Of a stretch of DNA of 64,000 nt, positions 13,401 to 26,064 are shown in pieces; the stretch's first letter is position 1; each line of letters starts with the position of its first letter. The stretch spans positions 6,775,428 through 6,839,427 of the forward strand of contig LR990049.1 in assembly GCA_905147135.1 (NCBI GenBank), read 5' to 3'. The notes beneath the pieces are model-generated. The model did no database searches. It was not told where the DNA came from and was given only the letters and a program-made list of their open reading frames with translations. The DNA is from Blastobasis lacticolella (Eukaryota; Arthropoda; Insecta; Lepidoptera; Blastobasidae). Made by a program: the position numbers and the translations under genes.

Positions 13401-15798
13401 GAGGAGGTGGACTCAGGATCGCTTCTATTATACTTACTTAGCCTCGTTCCACGAAACTCTAGTGTATACAAAACAAGCGAGAAATGCATGCGAAGGACAC
13501 GAGCGAGGATAAATGTGCGATGCTGTGTGCTGTTGCACCACCGCTCAACTTTACACATTATTATAATATAAGTACAGTTCATCTCATATTCGCATCGTTT
13601 AATTTCCTTCCAAATCTTTGACGAAAAGAGTTACCTACACCGTTGCACAGCTTCTCTACGCATCCTCGCACGCGTAGAAAACAAAAAAATTGTCATAGCT
13701 CCGCTACCTTACACTTTTCTGCTGGATGCGCATCCTAAGGGTGGATTGTGCCTGAACTAAGTAGTTTATTGGATGTGCAAATATGTGGATTACGGATACT
13801 GGTCTGTTTTCGTTCCGGTTGCTGGTTGTGATGCGGGCTACCTTGTAAAACATAAAAGAATAGGTACTAAACTACAGGTTAACTAATAAGGACAAATTAG
13901 CCACCTATGTTATCGTACCAAACCTTTTGAAGTGAAAACAAGTTTTCGTGCCATTATATGTTATCTTGCCAGCGTTGTACCTTTACAAAGAAATTAGGCT
14001 GAACCTATACAAAGAATACACTTTGTACAAGCTGTTACAGTTTTCCAAATAAGACTTGAAATCATGTCGACTAAAAACTTCGCGCAGATGAAGGCTAGTA
14101 TGGAGTGAAATAACTATTGTATCGTAATAGCTCAAAGCAATTGTGGTGTACTGAACTGATGGTGTATTAATAGTCGGCATTCATTATAAGTACACCATAG
14201 CGTACTGGCTGCGTTGAGTTTGCGGTGCGGTCAGTGGGAACAGATCAACAGACTGACCACAGCGTCCGTAGCCCATGCGCAAGAGCATGCTGCTAATACT
14301 GTTTTTAATTTAATTTTACTCTAATGTCTATTTAATGGGGTACAATTCTTCTAATAGCTATAGATCTAATAGCTATAGCTATAGATCGCAAGTGTCTTAG
14401 GTCACTATTCTTATCTACGTTTTACCTACAGGAAATGGAATAAAATAAAACAAATTACACAGGCCTCTATGTTTATGACTGGTTAAAAAAGTAACGCGTC
14501 GTAGATATGTGGGTAATAAAATATTGTTGATTTTGCTTTCAAATGTGCAACTCGTAGTGTAATTCAACACGCGAATCGCTTATTCAAAACCAGTCCCAGT
14601 ACCCGATGTAAGTTGACTAGCCACGCCTATTCCATGCCCGTGGCGTATCGACTATCGATATATCGATATTAGCATGATCGTGTTCATGTTTATCGAAATG
14701 TTTCAAATGTTGTAGTGCAATCGCAAACCCGCTGACTTTGATGAATTGCTGATAACGCTTTTGTGTTTAGAGATATCGTTGATTTGACTGTCCTATTCAG
14801 TATGCTTGCGTCATTATCATTGGGTACTTAGCACCACTTTAGTGCGGCTGCAATGCAAATACCCAGGTATCGATATCTGTGATTCATTTAAGTACTTCCC
14901 TGTGTTAGTACGCTAACGTTTTTCATCACATTGGACGTTATGATGAAATTCTGGTACTGATTTAAATTACCGACTTACAACGATTAATACTAAGCTGTAA
15001 AAGTCTGACAAGAAAACTACCACCAAGTAACCTTTTGATGCAACTTATAAACCGATGCGACGATTAAATAAAGCTGTAAGATCCCAGAACGGCTTAACGT
15101 TCGCAAACATATCTAACGACCAACGCCTATAATTTTTAGTTGAGCAGTAACACGTATAGTCGAGTGCTGAAACGATTGCTAGATCAATCGAGCACGAACA
15201 CTACTTAAAATACTGAACACTGACTGAGCACTCGTCCTATATTGCGGGCTGAGTCGTATGGGCGATGACCTCCCGATCGCGACTGCACCATTCGGCCTTT
15301 TCACTTTTGTGCGGCGGATCGGTTATTTTCTGTTGTTTCGGTACTGAATGAAGGGCAGGGCATGAGCAGGATGTGGTCAATACAATGATTTACTGATTGA
15401 ATGACAATGAGCGGTCAAAGATCCCGATTGGTCCCAATTGGAAACCCTGACTTGGATGGATTTGTGCAAGATATTTGGCCTTATAATTATTTAGATTTTC
15501 AAAATGAACTTAGGTTAAAGGTTAATACTACCTCATTACCTAAATCCTCCACAGCTAATTAGGCACTTAAACACACGTCTGTTACCTACGTATTCCTAGA
15601 TATATTTATTTCTACATTAAAATGTGCATATTCGTTACTAAATTTTATGTTTTTTTTGCTTTTCAGGTCGTGATTGGAACATTTACACTGAGTAGCTGAA
15701 CGACGTCATAGGTTCGTATTTTTTGCCTTATCTTAAACACACAAGAATACATTGTAATAAATTCATTGTATTCTAATCAATCAATCAAGCAAAGAGCA

Positions 15799-15844
15799 AT
15801 GCTGAAGTATTTGCAACACATGTGTGTTGCAAATACTTCAGCAT
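15799..15844. repeat. Perfect palindrome, 22-bp arms, 2-bp loop
   Basis: ATGCTGAAGTATTTGCAACA plus CA, then TG, then the exact reverse complement. The flanks continue as an imperfect palindrome for several bases. A SINE family A fragment follows at 15902. Confidence 0.85.
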
Positions 15845-17779
15845 CGCTTTGTTGTCTTCCTAACTCCTCGTCCGATTATAATCGCTATCACCAATAAAAT
15901 TAATCATCTTGGCGTCAATGTTCCGGGTGTAGTATCTTCTTTTAACAACATAAACTCTTTTATCTTTACTTGCACTGCTGCCTTCGGAAATAATCGGCAA
16001 ACATGGAAACTAACCAATAAGTAACAAGGGACAACAAAACACAAGAAATGAGTAACACAGCATAGATACTTTGTTTTAAACAACAATTTATTTTATGGTA
16101 TATATACAGATATTGTTTAGATCATAATATAAAAACATTCAATACCACATTAGACTAATAGGTACCTATCTACCATAGCAATTTGAATACTTAAGTACAG
16201 GAAGTATGGAGAATTTCGCAAGTAATGTCCCTTACCAGTACCTAGTATCTATGCTTCCTATACTACTTAGTACCTACTAAAATATTGATTGCTTTGTATA
16301 AGGAGCAGTAGGGAACTGTAAAAACTTTATAAAATTCGCAAAATAAGACATTTTGCCAAGGCCAAAGCGGTAGAACTATAATTCTTTTAGGTTCATAATT
16401 GTGGTGAGTTGAAGTTTTGCGTACATGTAAGTTCTATACCTACCTACCGATAAAGACATCAACGGTGGCCTCTCTCCCGTTGAACTCTTAAAACGTCATT
16501 ATTTAATGTATTGACTGTATGTACCTATGCATATAAATGTATGTATTTATATGTGTGCGTATGTAGATACTTATGTTAAACTCTTTAACCGCGCTTTAAA
16601 TTAGAGCAATAGAGAACTGGTTTGTAAACAAATTTAAATTACATTCATACAAAAGACATCAATGGGGGACATCGCGTTGAACTCTTTTGTATGAAAAGTC
16701 AACTTTTCGTGATTTGATCTTGATTTCATAAAATTTCATAGATAATTATCAGTTTGAACGATTGACAGCTGTCATCCGAAATTCTGAAAAGGTAGAGCTC
16801 TAGCATAGAGTGTTGAAGCTCTTTCAATGATATATGCGTCTCACAGACCTAGACCTTTTAATGACGCGTCTTTTGACACTATTTTCATTTTTGTATCTAA
16901 ATAATTGATAACGGTAGGATAATGCTAAAAATGTACTAAATTAGGGCATCGGGTTGGCACTCATGCTAGTCTTCTACCCCCAGCTGATCCTCATCAAGCT
17001 TCCACCCTGGCGTTGCTGGTGCAAGTGGCAGGTTCGCTGTAGGCGTCCAACCGCCACTGATAGAACTGTGGTCCCCCGCAAAATCATTTACGGGTCGTTT
17101 TCATGGGGTTAGATTTTCTTGGTGGACAGTTCGGTACAATAAACAATACGGAGTTGACATTTTGATAGAATGAATTTTTCTGTAGCATGAAAATTTCTGT
17201 ACAATAGACGTATCGATAAAGTTTGCATGTGGATGTTTTATTTCATTTTTTAATTTTTTTTATTTGGATGTCTCACAGCATAGAAAATATACAGTAGTAT
17301 AACATGTTACAGTGGACATTTTGCCTCAGTGGACCAGTGAATACCTACTCCATACAATATCAATTGTCATACCATGCAAAAGTTACGTAAATGAATACAG
17401 CACAAAGGTGTATGAGCTTAAACGAACTGCTTGAGTCTTCTCATACAGCCGCCTATTCAAGATGATACGCATTTAAAACTTTCTACCGTACCCAATAACG
17501 CGTAGGTATCTAACCGAAAGTCTAGCTTCGAAATGGCCTACCTCAATGACGTAAGGAACTGAGTCACGTGACCACGGCGCATAGAAACTCGAAATCGGCC
17601 AACAGCCGCAATGCATTTTAGCACGCGCGATGTATGCCGGCTCCAGCGATTGTATGCAAAACGGATCATTTGTCTATCTGATTGCGTTTGTTATTCAGAC
17701 GCGCACCAAATGGTCGCGCCAATCTGGGTCATCAATATTCAACATAGTTGTTTACATACGGCATGATTACGAAGGTGGT

Positions 17780-17960
17780 CGTGATATCTACTTCGTGCTC
17801 TCGCGCGCGACAAGCGAGACGTAGATATTGCTATCTCTTTCATGTTAGTATTGAGAAAAGGAAACAAAGGCTTTCTCGCGGTGCGAGCTATGTCATATAT
17901 GCTAGCTGTGCTGAGAGACTAAACAACAAGCACTTATCAACTTTATCTTCCTATAACCTT
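17780..17960 (+). repeat. Dispersed repeat with CG-rich ends
   Basis: Contains GCTCTCGCGCGCGACAAGCG, a TATTGCTATCTCTTTCATG block and GCGGTGCGAGCTATGTC. It closely matches 48705-48850, and a looser relative lies at 51210-51345. Probably a small non-autonomous DNA element. Confidence 0.45.
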
Positions 17961-18657
17961 ATTTCGGCATTAATATTCTGTGGTTAGATGTCGGAAATCT
18001 CCCGACAAAGTCTACATATAAACACTCAAATTCGTCAAAAACCTATTTTAAAGAAACAAAGCTACGTACCATCTTGATTAAACTGGGTTTCAAATAAAGA
18101 CAACCGCATCTATATCGGTTCATCCGTTCGGGAGCACAGATACACACGACAAACTCATAACACCCCTTTTTTGCAATGACGGTTTAAAAACGACAGTTAT
18201 CACTCAATTTTGAGAATTACTGAAACTCGAAAACAACTTCACACGTCACAAGTCTAAGCTTACGGCGTTTTTGTTATGACGATCGTTTGCCGTCGAGAAG
18301 TTTAGGCTGTTGCGATTACTTCATACCAATGTGTACTCATAAGTTACATAGCCTGCAGTTACATTTTTACGCTATAGGTATACGACTAGTCTAAGGAAAG
18401 TTTGCTAGATTGAGTTATTTATTTTAGTAAATTATTTTTAGAAAATTTTAAATAATTTACTAGGAAAAAAATTTAATGACTAGTAAAGGATTGAATAAAG
18501 GAATTTTTACACGCTGCTGAGTGCTGACGCTTAAACAGTTTAAAAAAACCAATTCATAAAAAGGTTTGCAAGTATTTCATTCCAATGTGCAGGCACTTAC
18601 TGCAACTTTCTGCTTTCTACTGTGAAAGTAATTATTATCTGGTAATGTTAAGTTGAC

Positions 18658-18836
18658 GATGAAACCTGCACATTCAGGTGCAGGTGGTCATGTTCCCCTT
18701 GTAGCAAGGTCATGGAGGACAGATGGCAGTCGCTCCACTGTAATTACCTGACCTGCCAAATCCTGGATTATGGTCAAGGCGGACCCCGGGCCCTCATGCG
18801 CGAGCGCACAACCGGGACATAAACACCAAGATGATT
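18658..18836 (+). repeat. SINE family A copy, 5' truncated
   Basis: Begins at GATGAAACCTGCACATTCAG and runs to the AACCGGGACATAAACACCAA tail followed by GATGATT. The tRNA-like head is missing. Confidence 0.6.
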
Positions 18837-20544
18837 ATTTTTAATGTTAACTTGAGATCTCATTTGTCAAACTGATATGTTTACTTTATCCTTATTATGT
18901 AAATAACTACTTAAAGAGAGAAATAACAACATATGGCTTGTCAGAAAGTATGTTAATAACCTAGTCTGTTTACTTATTTGAACTATTACTTTAGCTGGTG
19001 TTCGACGCTAAAACTCACTTGCACTTACTAAGGCTAAATACCAACCTTAGATAGGATGTGTGGAACCTCGTCACAAGCTACCAAAATAAAAGGTTGACAT
19101 ATTTACGTAGGTACTAATTTCTTTACCTTATTATTTACCATTTTCAAACAAGCAGACATCATCCCATCTGATGGAAAGCGGCAATTACTGTCGCACGTAA
19201 ACATCTACGACTCATTCTTAAGCCATTTAGTTAAGTTCAGTCACGTGTGAGAGAACAGATGCTTTGTCACTGTAATGACAAAATATACACGCCTCATTGA
19301 AATGAAAAGATTCATTGCCCAGGGAGGCACACGGTCAGACTGTCCTGATGAAAAATGGTCACCGTCGTTACCATCTGTGCACCGCTCAGATGAGCATGCT
19401 CCATTTTCGGCCGCATCGTCACTTACCAACAGGTGAGATGGCGATCGAATGCCTGTCGTGTCTAATAAAAAAAAGTATTCGTAGAAACTTTTATAAATTA
19501 TTTCGTTGCGTTTAACTATATGCAGATATTTTCATTAAAATTTAATAAAATTAGTTTTACTTCGTAACGAATCGATAAGTCTAAAAGCTTATTTATTATT
19601 TACAGTTTCGAATTTTCTAGACAGGTATTTGCGTGTTTCTTTATTGAAACATTTTAACTTTTATAGTCTACAAATGGAAGTATAGCTACAAATATACCAA
19701 CTCATAACTCATATCTAGCTACTACGACCCGACGAAACCCCTGATATCCAAGACACAGGTCTCTGACCTACTTTGATTTCAAAAGTATCATTGTATTTGA
19801 CCTCAGTACTATGTGTATTCTCTGTGCTATCTGTATACCTATTTGTATTTTTATCGCCTGTAAATTTTCGAAATAAATTATTTTATTTTTATCTTGATAA
19901 CGAATACAAGGCATCTCTTAAAAAATTCGAATGTGTTCATCAAAGGGGCATACTAAGAAGTATTTTGCTACAAAGTCATTCAAGTTATCTAACTAAGATA
20001 GAAGACATTGGGAAGATAATGAGCATTGGTAATAATAATTGATAAGAATTGTTCCATTACAACAAATGGAGATGTATTAAAGGAATAGATGCGATGCCGA
20101 CCTATTAGATAGATACCTGTAGAAATGTCTTTTGGAGAATCCCATCTTGAAGTGCAAAGGAGAGAGTTCACATTTTGCATGTGCGCGCGTGGTAAAAAAG
20201 TCTCTTACTGCTCTAGCCATCCTAGCTCATTAATTAATTAATAAAATCCATAGATACCTACCTATTACCTGAATATGGTCTTATGGAATATCTACTTGAA
20301 AACTGGTGGGAAAGTATGTCTAAACATAACCTAACTGATAGAAAAAATCCGATAACCCCGACCAAGTTGACTTAAACTCAAATATATTCTTAAATACACA
20401 ACCGATTTTAATGAATCAAAGCTAAGAACCATCTCAATTAAGATGGCTTTGAAACAGAGAAAACCGCATCCAAATCAGTCCGTCTGGTCGGGAATTACGA
20501 TGCCACAGACAGATACAGAGTACAACATGGAGTTCTTCAAGAAA

Positions 20545-20885
20545 GGGGTTAAAAGGTTTTTACGAGGTCGGCAACGCGTGGAGATGCCCCTGGTATTGCA
20601 AACGTCCATAGGCTGCGGTGACTGCTTACCATCAGGCAGGCCGCAAGCTTGTTAGCCACCTGAGTGGTATAAAAAAAAAGATACATAAAGCCAGAGATAC
20701 ACAGATATGCACATCAAACTCCTAACACTACTCTATTTTCGTCGGCGGCTAAAATCAATTAAATACAATTACAAACAAGCTTAGGTACAGCCTGCCTGAT
20801 GGTAAGCAGTTGCCGCAGCCTATCGACGTTTGCAATACCAGGAGCATCACTCCCGAGTTGCCGACCCCGAAAAACCATTGTACTC
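20545..20885. repeat. Two SINE family B copies, head to head
   Basis: A plus-oriented copy (about 20550-20685) ends in CACCTGAGTGGTATAAAAAA. A reversed copy of the same core follows at about 20755-20885 (AAACAAGCTTAGG, GCCTGCCTGATGGTAAGCAG, GGAGCATCACTCCCGAGTTG). Non-coding. Confidence 0.5.
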
Positions 20886-22012
20886 TAGGGAATTCGTTCC
20901 TCCTCAGTGTGCGTGGGGTGAAAGTTCCTTTGGAACCGCACAGTTCGCAACCAGTTTGGTTCCAAGGATAGGATGTGAATGCTCTTTGTGATGGTAAATG
21001 TTAAGAGGTTTGTCCTGGAACTGTGGAACTACAAAGAAAGGAGCTTTCTTAATTGGGTATTTATGAGGTTACAATGTACCAGATTTAGTTCTAAATAGGA
21101 GACTGACTAGTGATTTTAAAAATTCGTAGTAGATAATTATGAAACATCTGCAATGAATAACACCTTTATCAGTCTTACCGACTATACGCGGCAATAGACA
21201 AAATTCCGATAAATAATCAAATTCCCATTAGCTAATATGTAGCTAAACATGAGTTGCTAGGATAAGACGAATTCCAATTAAATCATTTCAATAACTTGAA
21301 TATTATAATAACCCAGATAGGGTAGCATACCTACTAATCTGTACATATTTTGCCCACGTATTAATGCAATTAAAGTGCAAGGCTTTATCATTTAAATTTA
21401 AAAATCATCTACTAGGCAAAACAAAATAATCTGATCGTAAAAACAGTGTTACCAACGAAAGGTACTCTGCCAACAAACAGGTACAATTTTAATATCAGGT
21501 TATACGCTTGATACTGCGCTGGGTTATCTAATCTTATCTCGACGCTCTCCAATACTGTGGCGTCAACCTCCATACACTTACCAAGCCAATATTATATACC
21601 TACAGTCACATCAGTTTCACACTCGACCCAACAAGGAAGTCAATTAACATCCCACAACTCAAACCGATGCTGGAACGTCTTCATAATCATCAAATTATAC
21701 GCGAAACGGTAGTAAAATCAACTCGTTTATCAATGTAACGTTAACGCGATTATCCATTAGTAATTAAGAAACACGTTATTCATTGCCACCAGTGTGAAGC
21801 CATCAACACAACAGTCCTAATAAAGTTGGGAATGTAAAACGCTAAGATAAAATTCACCGCCGCGAAAACAGGCTCTAGCGTGTGCGCAAAACAACACACT
21901 GCTGGCTGCACAAACAACCTGATATTACCTTTTGTGTACTGATAATTATCTGGCGACAAATATTGGCCTCCCTTCATTCCGAGTCTGGCGTCCGATCGCA
22001 GCGCCGCGTCGA

Positions 22013-22018
22013 TATAAA
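22013..22018 (+). promoter_or_regulatory. Candidate TATA box for the LRR gene
   Basis: TATAAA in a GC-rich setting (CGTCGATATAAAGTTGCGCG), about 120 bases upstream of a strong splice donor at 22135. No clear initiator motif is seen at the expected distance, so this is a candidate only. Confidence 0.3.
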
Positions 22019-22042
22019 GTTGCGCGTGTGTGCTTTGGACTA

Positions 22043-22134
22043 CGTGAAAGTGCAGCTTTCTGCTTTCCACATAAATTTCAAACACAAAGTGTATTGTTCA
22101 ATATATCGTGGACCAGTTTCGATAGCAGGAAAAC
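22043..22134 (+). other. Possible non-coding first exon of the LRR gene
   Basis: A stretch that begins about 30 bases after the TATA candidate and ends at AAAAC followed by the strong donor GTGAGT at 22135. The LRR coding exon starts right after a good acceptor (pyrimidine-rich tract, CCAG at about 23037), so an upstream non-coding exon must exist. This segment is the best candidate. Transcript evidence would decide. Confidence 0.3.
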
Positions 22135-23047
22135 GTGAGTATCGGGAGGTGTGACTCATTTGCGGCAATAGTGATCTCAGTCGCGACTAGCCACCTTCAA
22201 ACGATGCCTTCTCGACGCCGTATCGGAGATGGAGACTTGACACAAGCAATTATCATGCAAATAAATATGGCCCGACTCTATTACGACACTGCGCATAGGA
22301 AACGTAAAATTGTGAAGTCGACGGAGACTCATTTATTAAAAGACACTTAGTCACTTTGCATTCATTTTTTATTTTTGGTTGTTTTTCATATTACTCAATT
22401 TCAACTACGCTGTAGTTAACACTTTGTAAACGCAAGAAATATGGATTCGTATGTTATAGCTATACAATACTAGTTTATGTATGGGTATTATGACCATTGT
22501 ATCGGATCATATGTCTCACAACCTGACTCTACAGTAAGTACATAGGTACGCGACGTCAGATGGACAAAGCGGAGATAAGATTTCACTAGAACAATGCCAA
22601 CGAGCATCTGTTTTATATTTAAAACAAACGTCATTATTTGGCGCAGAATCGTTTAGATTCATCTCTGTAGTATCTATATTATAAACAAGCACTACAAAGT
22701 GATGTCTGGGTCTGTGTGTCTGTATGTAGGTACACGAATGTAGAAATAGATATCAATAAACACCGTAGTTTACTTACAAACAAATCCATTATTCTTCAAT
22801 GTTTTTCACCATGTTGTTGTAGCCACAACCAACCCCATTGTTGGCCAATTTGATGCAAATTCACGAAAAGAAACAGCTGCCCATTGTGTTCCACTGTTAT
22901 TCCGTACCGGTAACGTGACCTACCTCGTGTTTCCAGAATATTTCGTAATTGATGTAACACTCGATCATTAATCAAGTCATAACATTCGTCTCGTCTTGTA
23001 GAATGCGTTTGTTTATTTTAATTTTTTCTCGTTCCAGAGTTCACGAG

Positions 23048-25627
23048 ATGGGGGCGAGGTCCCGGGAGTTGATACTACTCCTGGCGGTGTGTGCGCTTGC
23101 GCTCAGCGAGCCCGTCATCAACAAGACCGCCGGCGCTAAGAAAGACAAGGACAGTGAGCATGACCTCTACCTGTACGAGGACTACGACCAGGAGGTGCTC
23201 TTCAACGAGGACAGGCCGTGCCCCAGGGACTGCATATGCACTGTAACCCAAGGATACAGAATAGCCAAATGCAACCGTCTCGAAGTCGGCACGCAAAAGT
23301 TCGGCGATGACATCTCCGACGTGGTCGTTGAAAACGCGGATCCCCGCTACCCCATTGAGCTGAATGACTTTATCTTCAAGAAACTCGGCCTCCACAATGT
23401 TGCCACCATCAAGATCGTCAACAGCACCATCAGCACTATCGGCCCAAAGGCGTTCCACAACCTTCCCGACCTATATGCTGTCAACATGGCCCACAACAAG
23501 CTAAGAAACATACACCCCGAGACGTTCGCTCTAAATAAGAAATTACTCTTACTTACTCTCTCAAATAATCCGCTCGAAATCCCAGACAATGATTACTTCC
23601 TCAACGCATCTTCAGTGCAGGAACTCGATATCTCTTATTGTGGCGTCCAGAGCGTGCACGCCCACACATTTAAGAATATGTCAAGTTTAATGTACTTGAA
23701 CTTGGCTGGAAACAATTTGTCTAAAATGGATGACGATACCTTTAAGCAGTTACTGGACTTGGAAGAGCTTGATTTAAGCGATAACAACATTAGTTCATTG
23801 CCCGATAACATTTTCTCAGAAAACGCCGAACTTGCAACACTCCATATTCAAAAGAATCCTATTGACACAGTCTTCGACTTACAAGTCTCCGACTTGCTGA
23901 CTTTGAACGCTGGACAAACAAACATCAAAGTTATTGGACCGTCCATGTTTAATGGCATGAAATACATCGCTAATCTGAATCTCAGCGGCAACCACATTGA
24001 CAGTATTCACAATCTGGCATTTGAAAAACTGGTGGAACTTAATTTCCTTGACCTTTCGTACAACAATTTGGACTTCGTGTCTAACATTTTAATCAAAGAC
24101 AACATTGAACTGGATATATTTAAAATCTCTAACAACCCTAGATTAAAGCATTTGCCTGTTGATGGGTTCAACAGCTCAGCTGAAATGTTCAACATTTACT
24201 TATTCGATGCTTCAAACTGCGCCTTGGAAGAAATTTATGACGATTCTCTAAAGACCTTTACTGCTCTGTCTCAAATCAATCTATCTGGCAATAAGATCAA
24301 GTCTATAAGCCCTAAAGTATTTTCCAGATCAACGAAACTTGTAGAAATCAATCTCGCACATAACTTGATCACTACCTTGGACGTCAAAGTATTCGAGAAA
24401 AACTCGGAGCTCGCTAAATTATTTTTACAAGGAAATCCCCTGAAAACGCTCTCCGCTAGAGTGTTTAGTTTTACACCTGTTCTATCATATTTGGATATGA
24501 GCCACGCCGAATTAACAGCCCCCTGGAATTCTGATAAGAACCAATCAATGATTCTCAGTAATTTATCTTTCCTGAATGTTTCACACAACCGTATCTCTGA
24601 GATCCAACAATCCAAATTGGATCCTCTGCAGAAACTTCGCGTTTTGGACATCAGCAACAATCCACTAGCATGCAACCGTGAATTTGAAAATCTCATGACT
24701 TGGTTGAGCACCCGTAAAATATCACCCAATACCAATTCTAACACAGCCAGTATTGCCAATCTTGAAAAAGACAAGAAAGTTGAAACCGAAACATACAGTT
24801 GGGAGATTTTGAGCAGAAAAACATGTGGTGAGCCACTGCCAGTGCCAGTGGTGCATAAAGTTGAGCCGCTGCCGACGGTTTCCGAAGACGATATATGGGA
24901 GACAATCAATAAGGGCGACGAGAGCAACTTCGACCTGAAAGAGACTCTGGATGACGGTAAAATACCTGATGATACTAAAGTTACGACAGCCAGTAAAAAG
25001 CTAACAAACGACGTCGACGACGAAGGCGACGATGACGACGGGAAAGACGGTGAGTATAACGATGGAGAGGACGATGACGACTCCACATCTGAAGACGACG
25101 ACGAATACGACGACGACATGGACCTCAAATTCAGCGAGAAGTCGACAACCGCCAAAACCAAACTGGCCGAGAAGACAATCCAAAAGGACAAACAGTCGCC
25201 GGTGGCGGACGACGTCGAGATAAAGATCCGTCTGATGGAGAAGGAGTTGGGGCCGCGGGTGTCGTACGTGGCGGGGGCGGCCGACGAGGAGGAGCACGGG
25301 AGCTACGAGTACCTGTGGCCGATCCTGATCGCGCTGGCGGGCGCGGTGGTGCTGCTGGTGGTGGTGGCCAAGACGGTGGCTATGGTGTGCACGCGGCGGC
25401 AGCGGCAGGTGCGCTACAACAGCGCGATCATCGCCGCCATGCAGCAGCAGGGCCGCACCAAGAAGGACTGCGGGCTGGTGTACCAGCAGCTGTCCGAGGA
25501 GCTGGGCCCCGCCACGCCCAAGCTGAGCCGCTACGCGCCGCTGCGCAGCGTCACCGTCAACGCCGCCAACCTCTCCTACGAGAGCAGTCCCTTCCACCAC
25601 AGCAACATCGTCCCCGAGGCGGTGTGA
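23048..25627 (+). CDS. Leucine-rich-repeat single-pass membrane protein
   Basis: An intact 859-residue protein in one coding exon. It begins with a signal peptide (MGARSRELILLLAVCALALS), followed by an LRRNT cysteine cap at about residues 58-75 (CPRDCICTVTQ...C), about 18 LRRs at about 110-540 with LxxLxLxxNxL spacing, and an LRRCT cap from about 541 to 591. An Asp/Glu-rich juxtamembrane stretch lies at about 654-691. One membrane segment lies at about 755-781 (PILIALAGAVVLLVVVAKTV), then a roughly 78-residue cytoplasmic tail with tyrosines in LVYQQL and LSYESS. The architecture implies an adhesion or receptor-type cell-surface role; the ligand cannot be read from sequence. I chose the ATG at 23048 over the in-frame one at 23003 because a splice acceptor (TTCTCGTTCCAG) ends just before AGTTCACGAG-ATG and because the signal peptide starts there. 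It could be a windpipe-like or other orphan insect LRR protein; I cannot name the orthologue. The last 430 bases are far GC-richer than the rest. Confidence 0.9.
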   Translation: MGARSRELILLLAVCALALSEPVINKTAGAKKDKDSEHDLYLYEDYDQEVLFNEDRPCPRDCICTVTQGYRIAKCNRLEVGTQKFGDDISDVVVENADPRYPIELNDFIFKKLGLHNVATIKIVNSTISTIGPKAFHNLPDLYAVNMAHNKLRNIHPETFALNKKLLLLTLSNNPLEIPDNDYFLNASSVQELDISYCGVQSVHAHTFKNMSSLMYLNLAGNNLSKMDDDTFKQLLDLEELDLSDNNISSLPDNIFSENAELATLHIQKNPIDTVFDLQVSDLLTLNAGQTNIKVIGPSMFNGMKYIANLNLSGNHIDSIHNLAFEKLVELNFLDLSYNNLDFVSNILIKDNIELDIFKISNNPRLKHLPVDGFNSSAEMFNIYLFDASNCALEEIYDDSLKTFTALSQINLSGNKIKSISPKVFSRSTKLVEINLAHNLITTLDVKVFEKNSELAKLFLQGNPLKTLSARVFSFTPVLSYLDMSHAELTAPWNSDKNQSMILSNLSFLNVSHNRISEIQQSKLDPLQKLRVLDISNNPLACNREFENLMTWLSTRKISPNTNSNTASIANLEKDKKVETETYSWEILSRKTCGEPLPVPVVHKVEPLPTVSEDDIWETINKGDESNFDLKETLDDGKIPDDTKVTTASKKLTNDVDDEGDDDDGKDGEYNDGEDDDDSTSEDDDEYDDDMDLKFSEKSTTAKTKLAEKTIQKDKQSPVADDVEIKIRLMEKELGPRVSYVAGAADEEEHGSYEYLWPILIALAGAVVLLVVVAKTVAMVCTRRQRQVRYNSAIIAAMQQQGRTKKDCGLVYQQLSEELGPATPKLSRYAPLRSVTVNAANLSYESSPFHHSNIVPEAV

Positions 25628-25926
25628 GCCACACGTACAAACACTAATCGTAAGCGTCGGTTAAATTAACACCCCTTAACTCGTTTATAAGTGGTAGCAT
25701 GTAAGCGCTAGTCAGTCGAGTGCATACATATCTTACGAATCGAACTTTAATGCAGTGCCTTCAAAGATCATTCTCGAACAATCGCGACCAATGTTATATT
25801 TTTTTATTGTAATCTAGCGCTTTTTTTATAATAACAAATGGAAGTCAAATTACAACAAATTAATTTAAGATTATATATTATACAAATTAGTTCTTAGGTT
25901 TATTTTATGTACTTAAAATTATTAAA

Positions 25927-25932
25927 AATAAA
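25927..25932 (+). terminator. Polyadenylation signal, LRR gene
   Basis: AATAAA 300 bases after the stop codon, in an AT-rich 3' UTR. Confidence 0.5.
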
Positions 25933-26058
25933 ACACTATAAATGTCGTTTTTATTAAAACATATATTATTGTTGATCCCATGATTAGGTTCTTAATAAAT
26001 TTAAAACTTAACTACTTCTAACTATTCTGTAAAAATATAACAACAACATTGTAAATAT

Positions 26059-26064
26059 TTTATT
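26059..26064 (-). terminator. Polyadenylation signal, T3dh
   Basis: AATAAA on the minus strand about 75 bases after the stop. A second AATAAA overlaps the stop codon itself. Confidence 0.45.

Larger units (their letters stand above)
1..21990. other. Gene-free 22 kb flank, rich in repeats
   Basis: I find no coding gene here. Open frames are all short (104 codons or fewer), overlap on both strands and lack recognisable domains or matching splice sites. What can be seen is a mosaic of interspersed repeats, entered separately where I can bound them: an inverted-pair element at the left edge, a small DNA transposon inside a SINE at 3690-3942, SINE pieces near 5130, 15900, 18660 and 20600, copies of a dispersed repeat at 6395, 8195 and 12218, and a 60-bp tandem repeat near 13030. 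GC-richer patches at 8700-9000 and 9735-9950 have no clear gene structure. The stretch could be intergenic or a long 5' intron of a gene outside the window. Confidence 0.6.

Noticed and set aside
24271..25191. 306-codon minus-strand open frame, Ser-rich
   Set aside because: Antisense shadow of the LRR gene; the Ser-rich stretch is the complement of the Asp/Glu codons.
25001..25600. 199-codon minus-strand open frame
   Set aside because: Another antisense shadow, kept open by the high GC of the LRR gene's 3' end.
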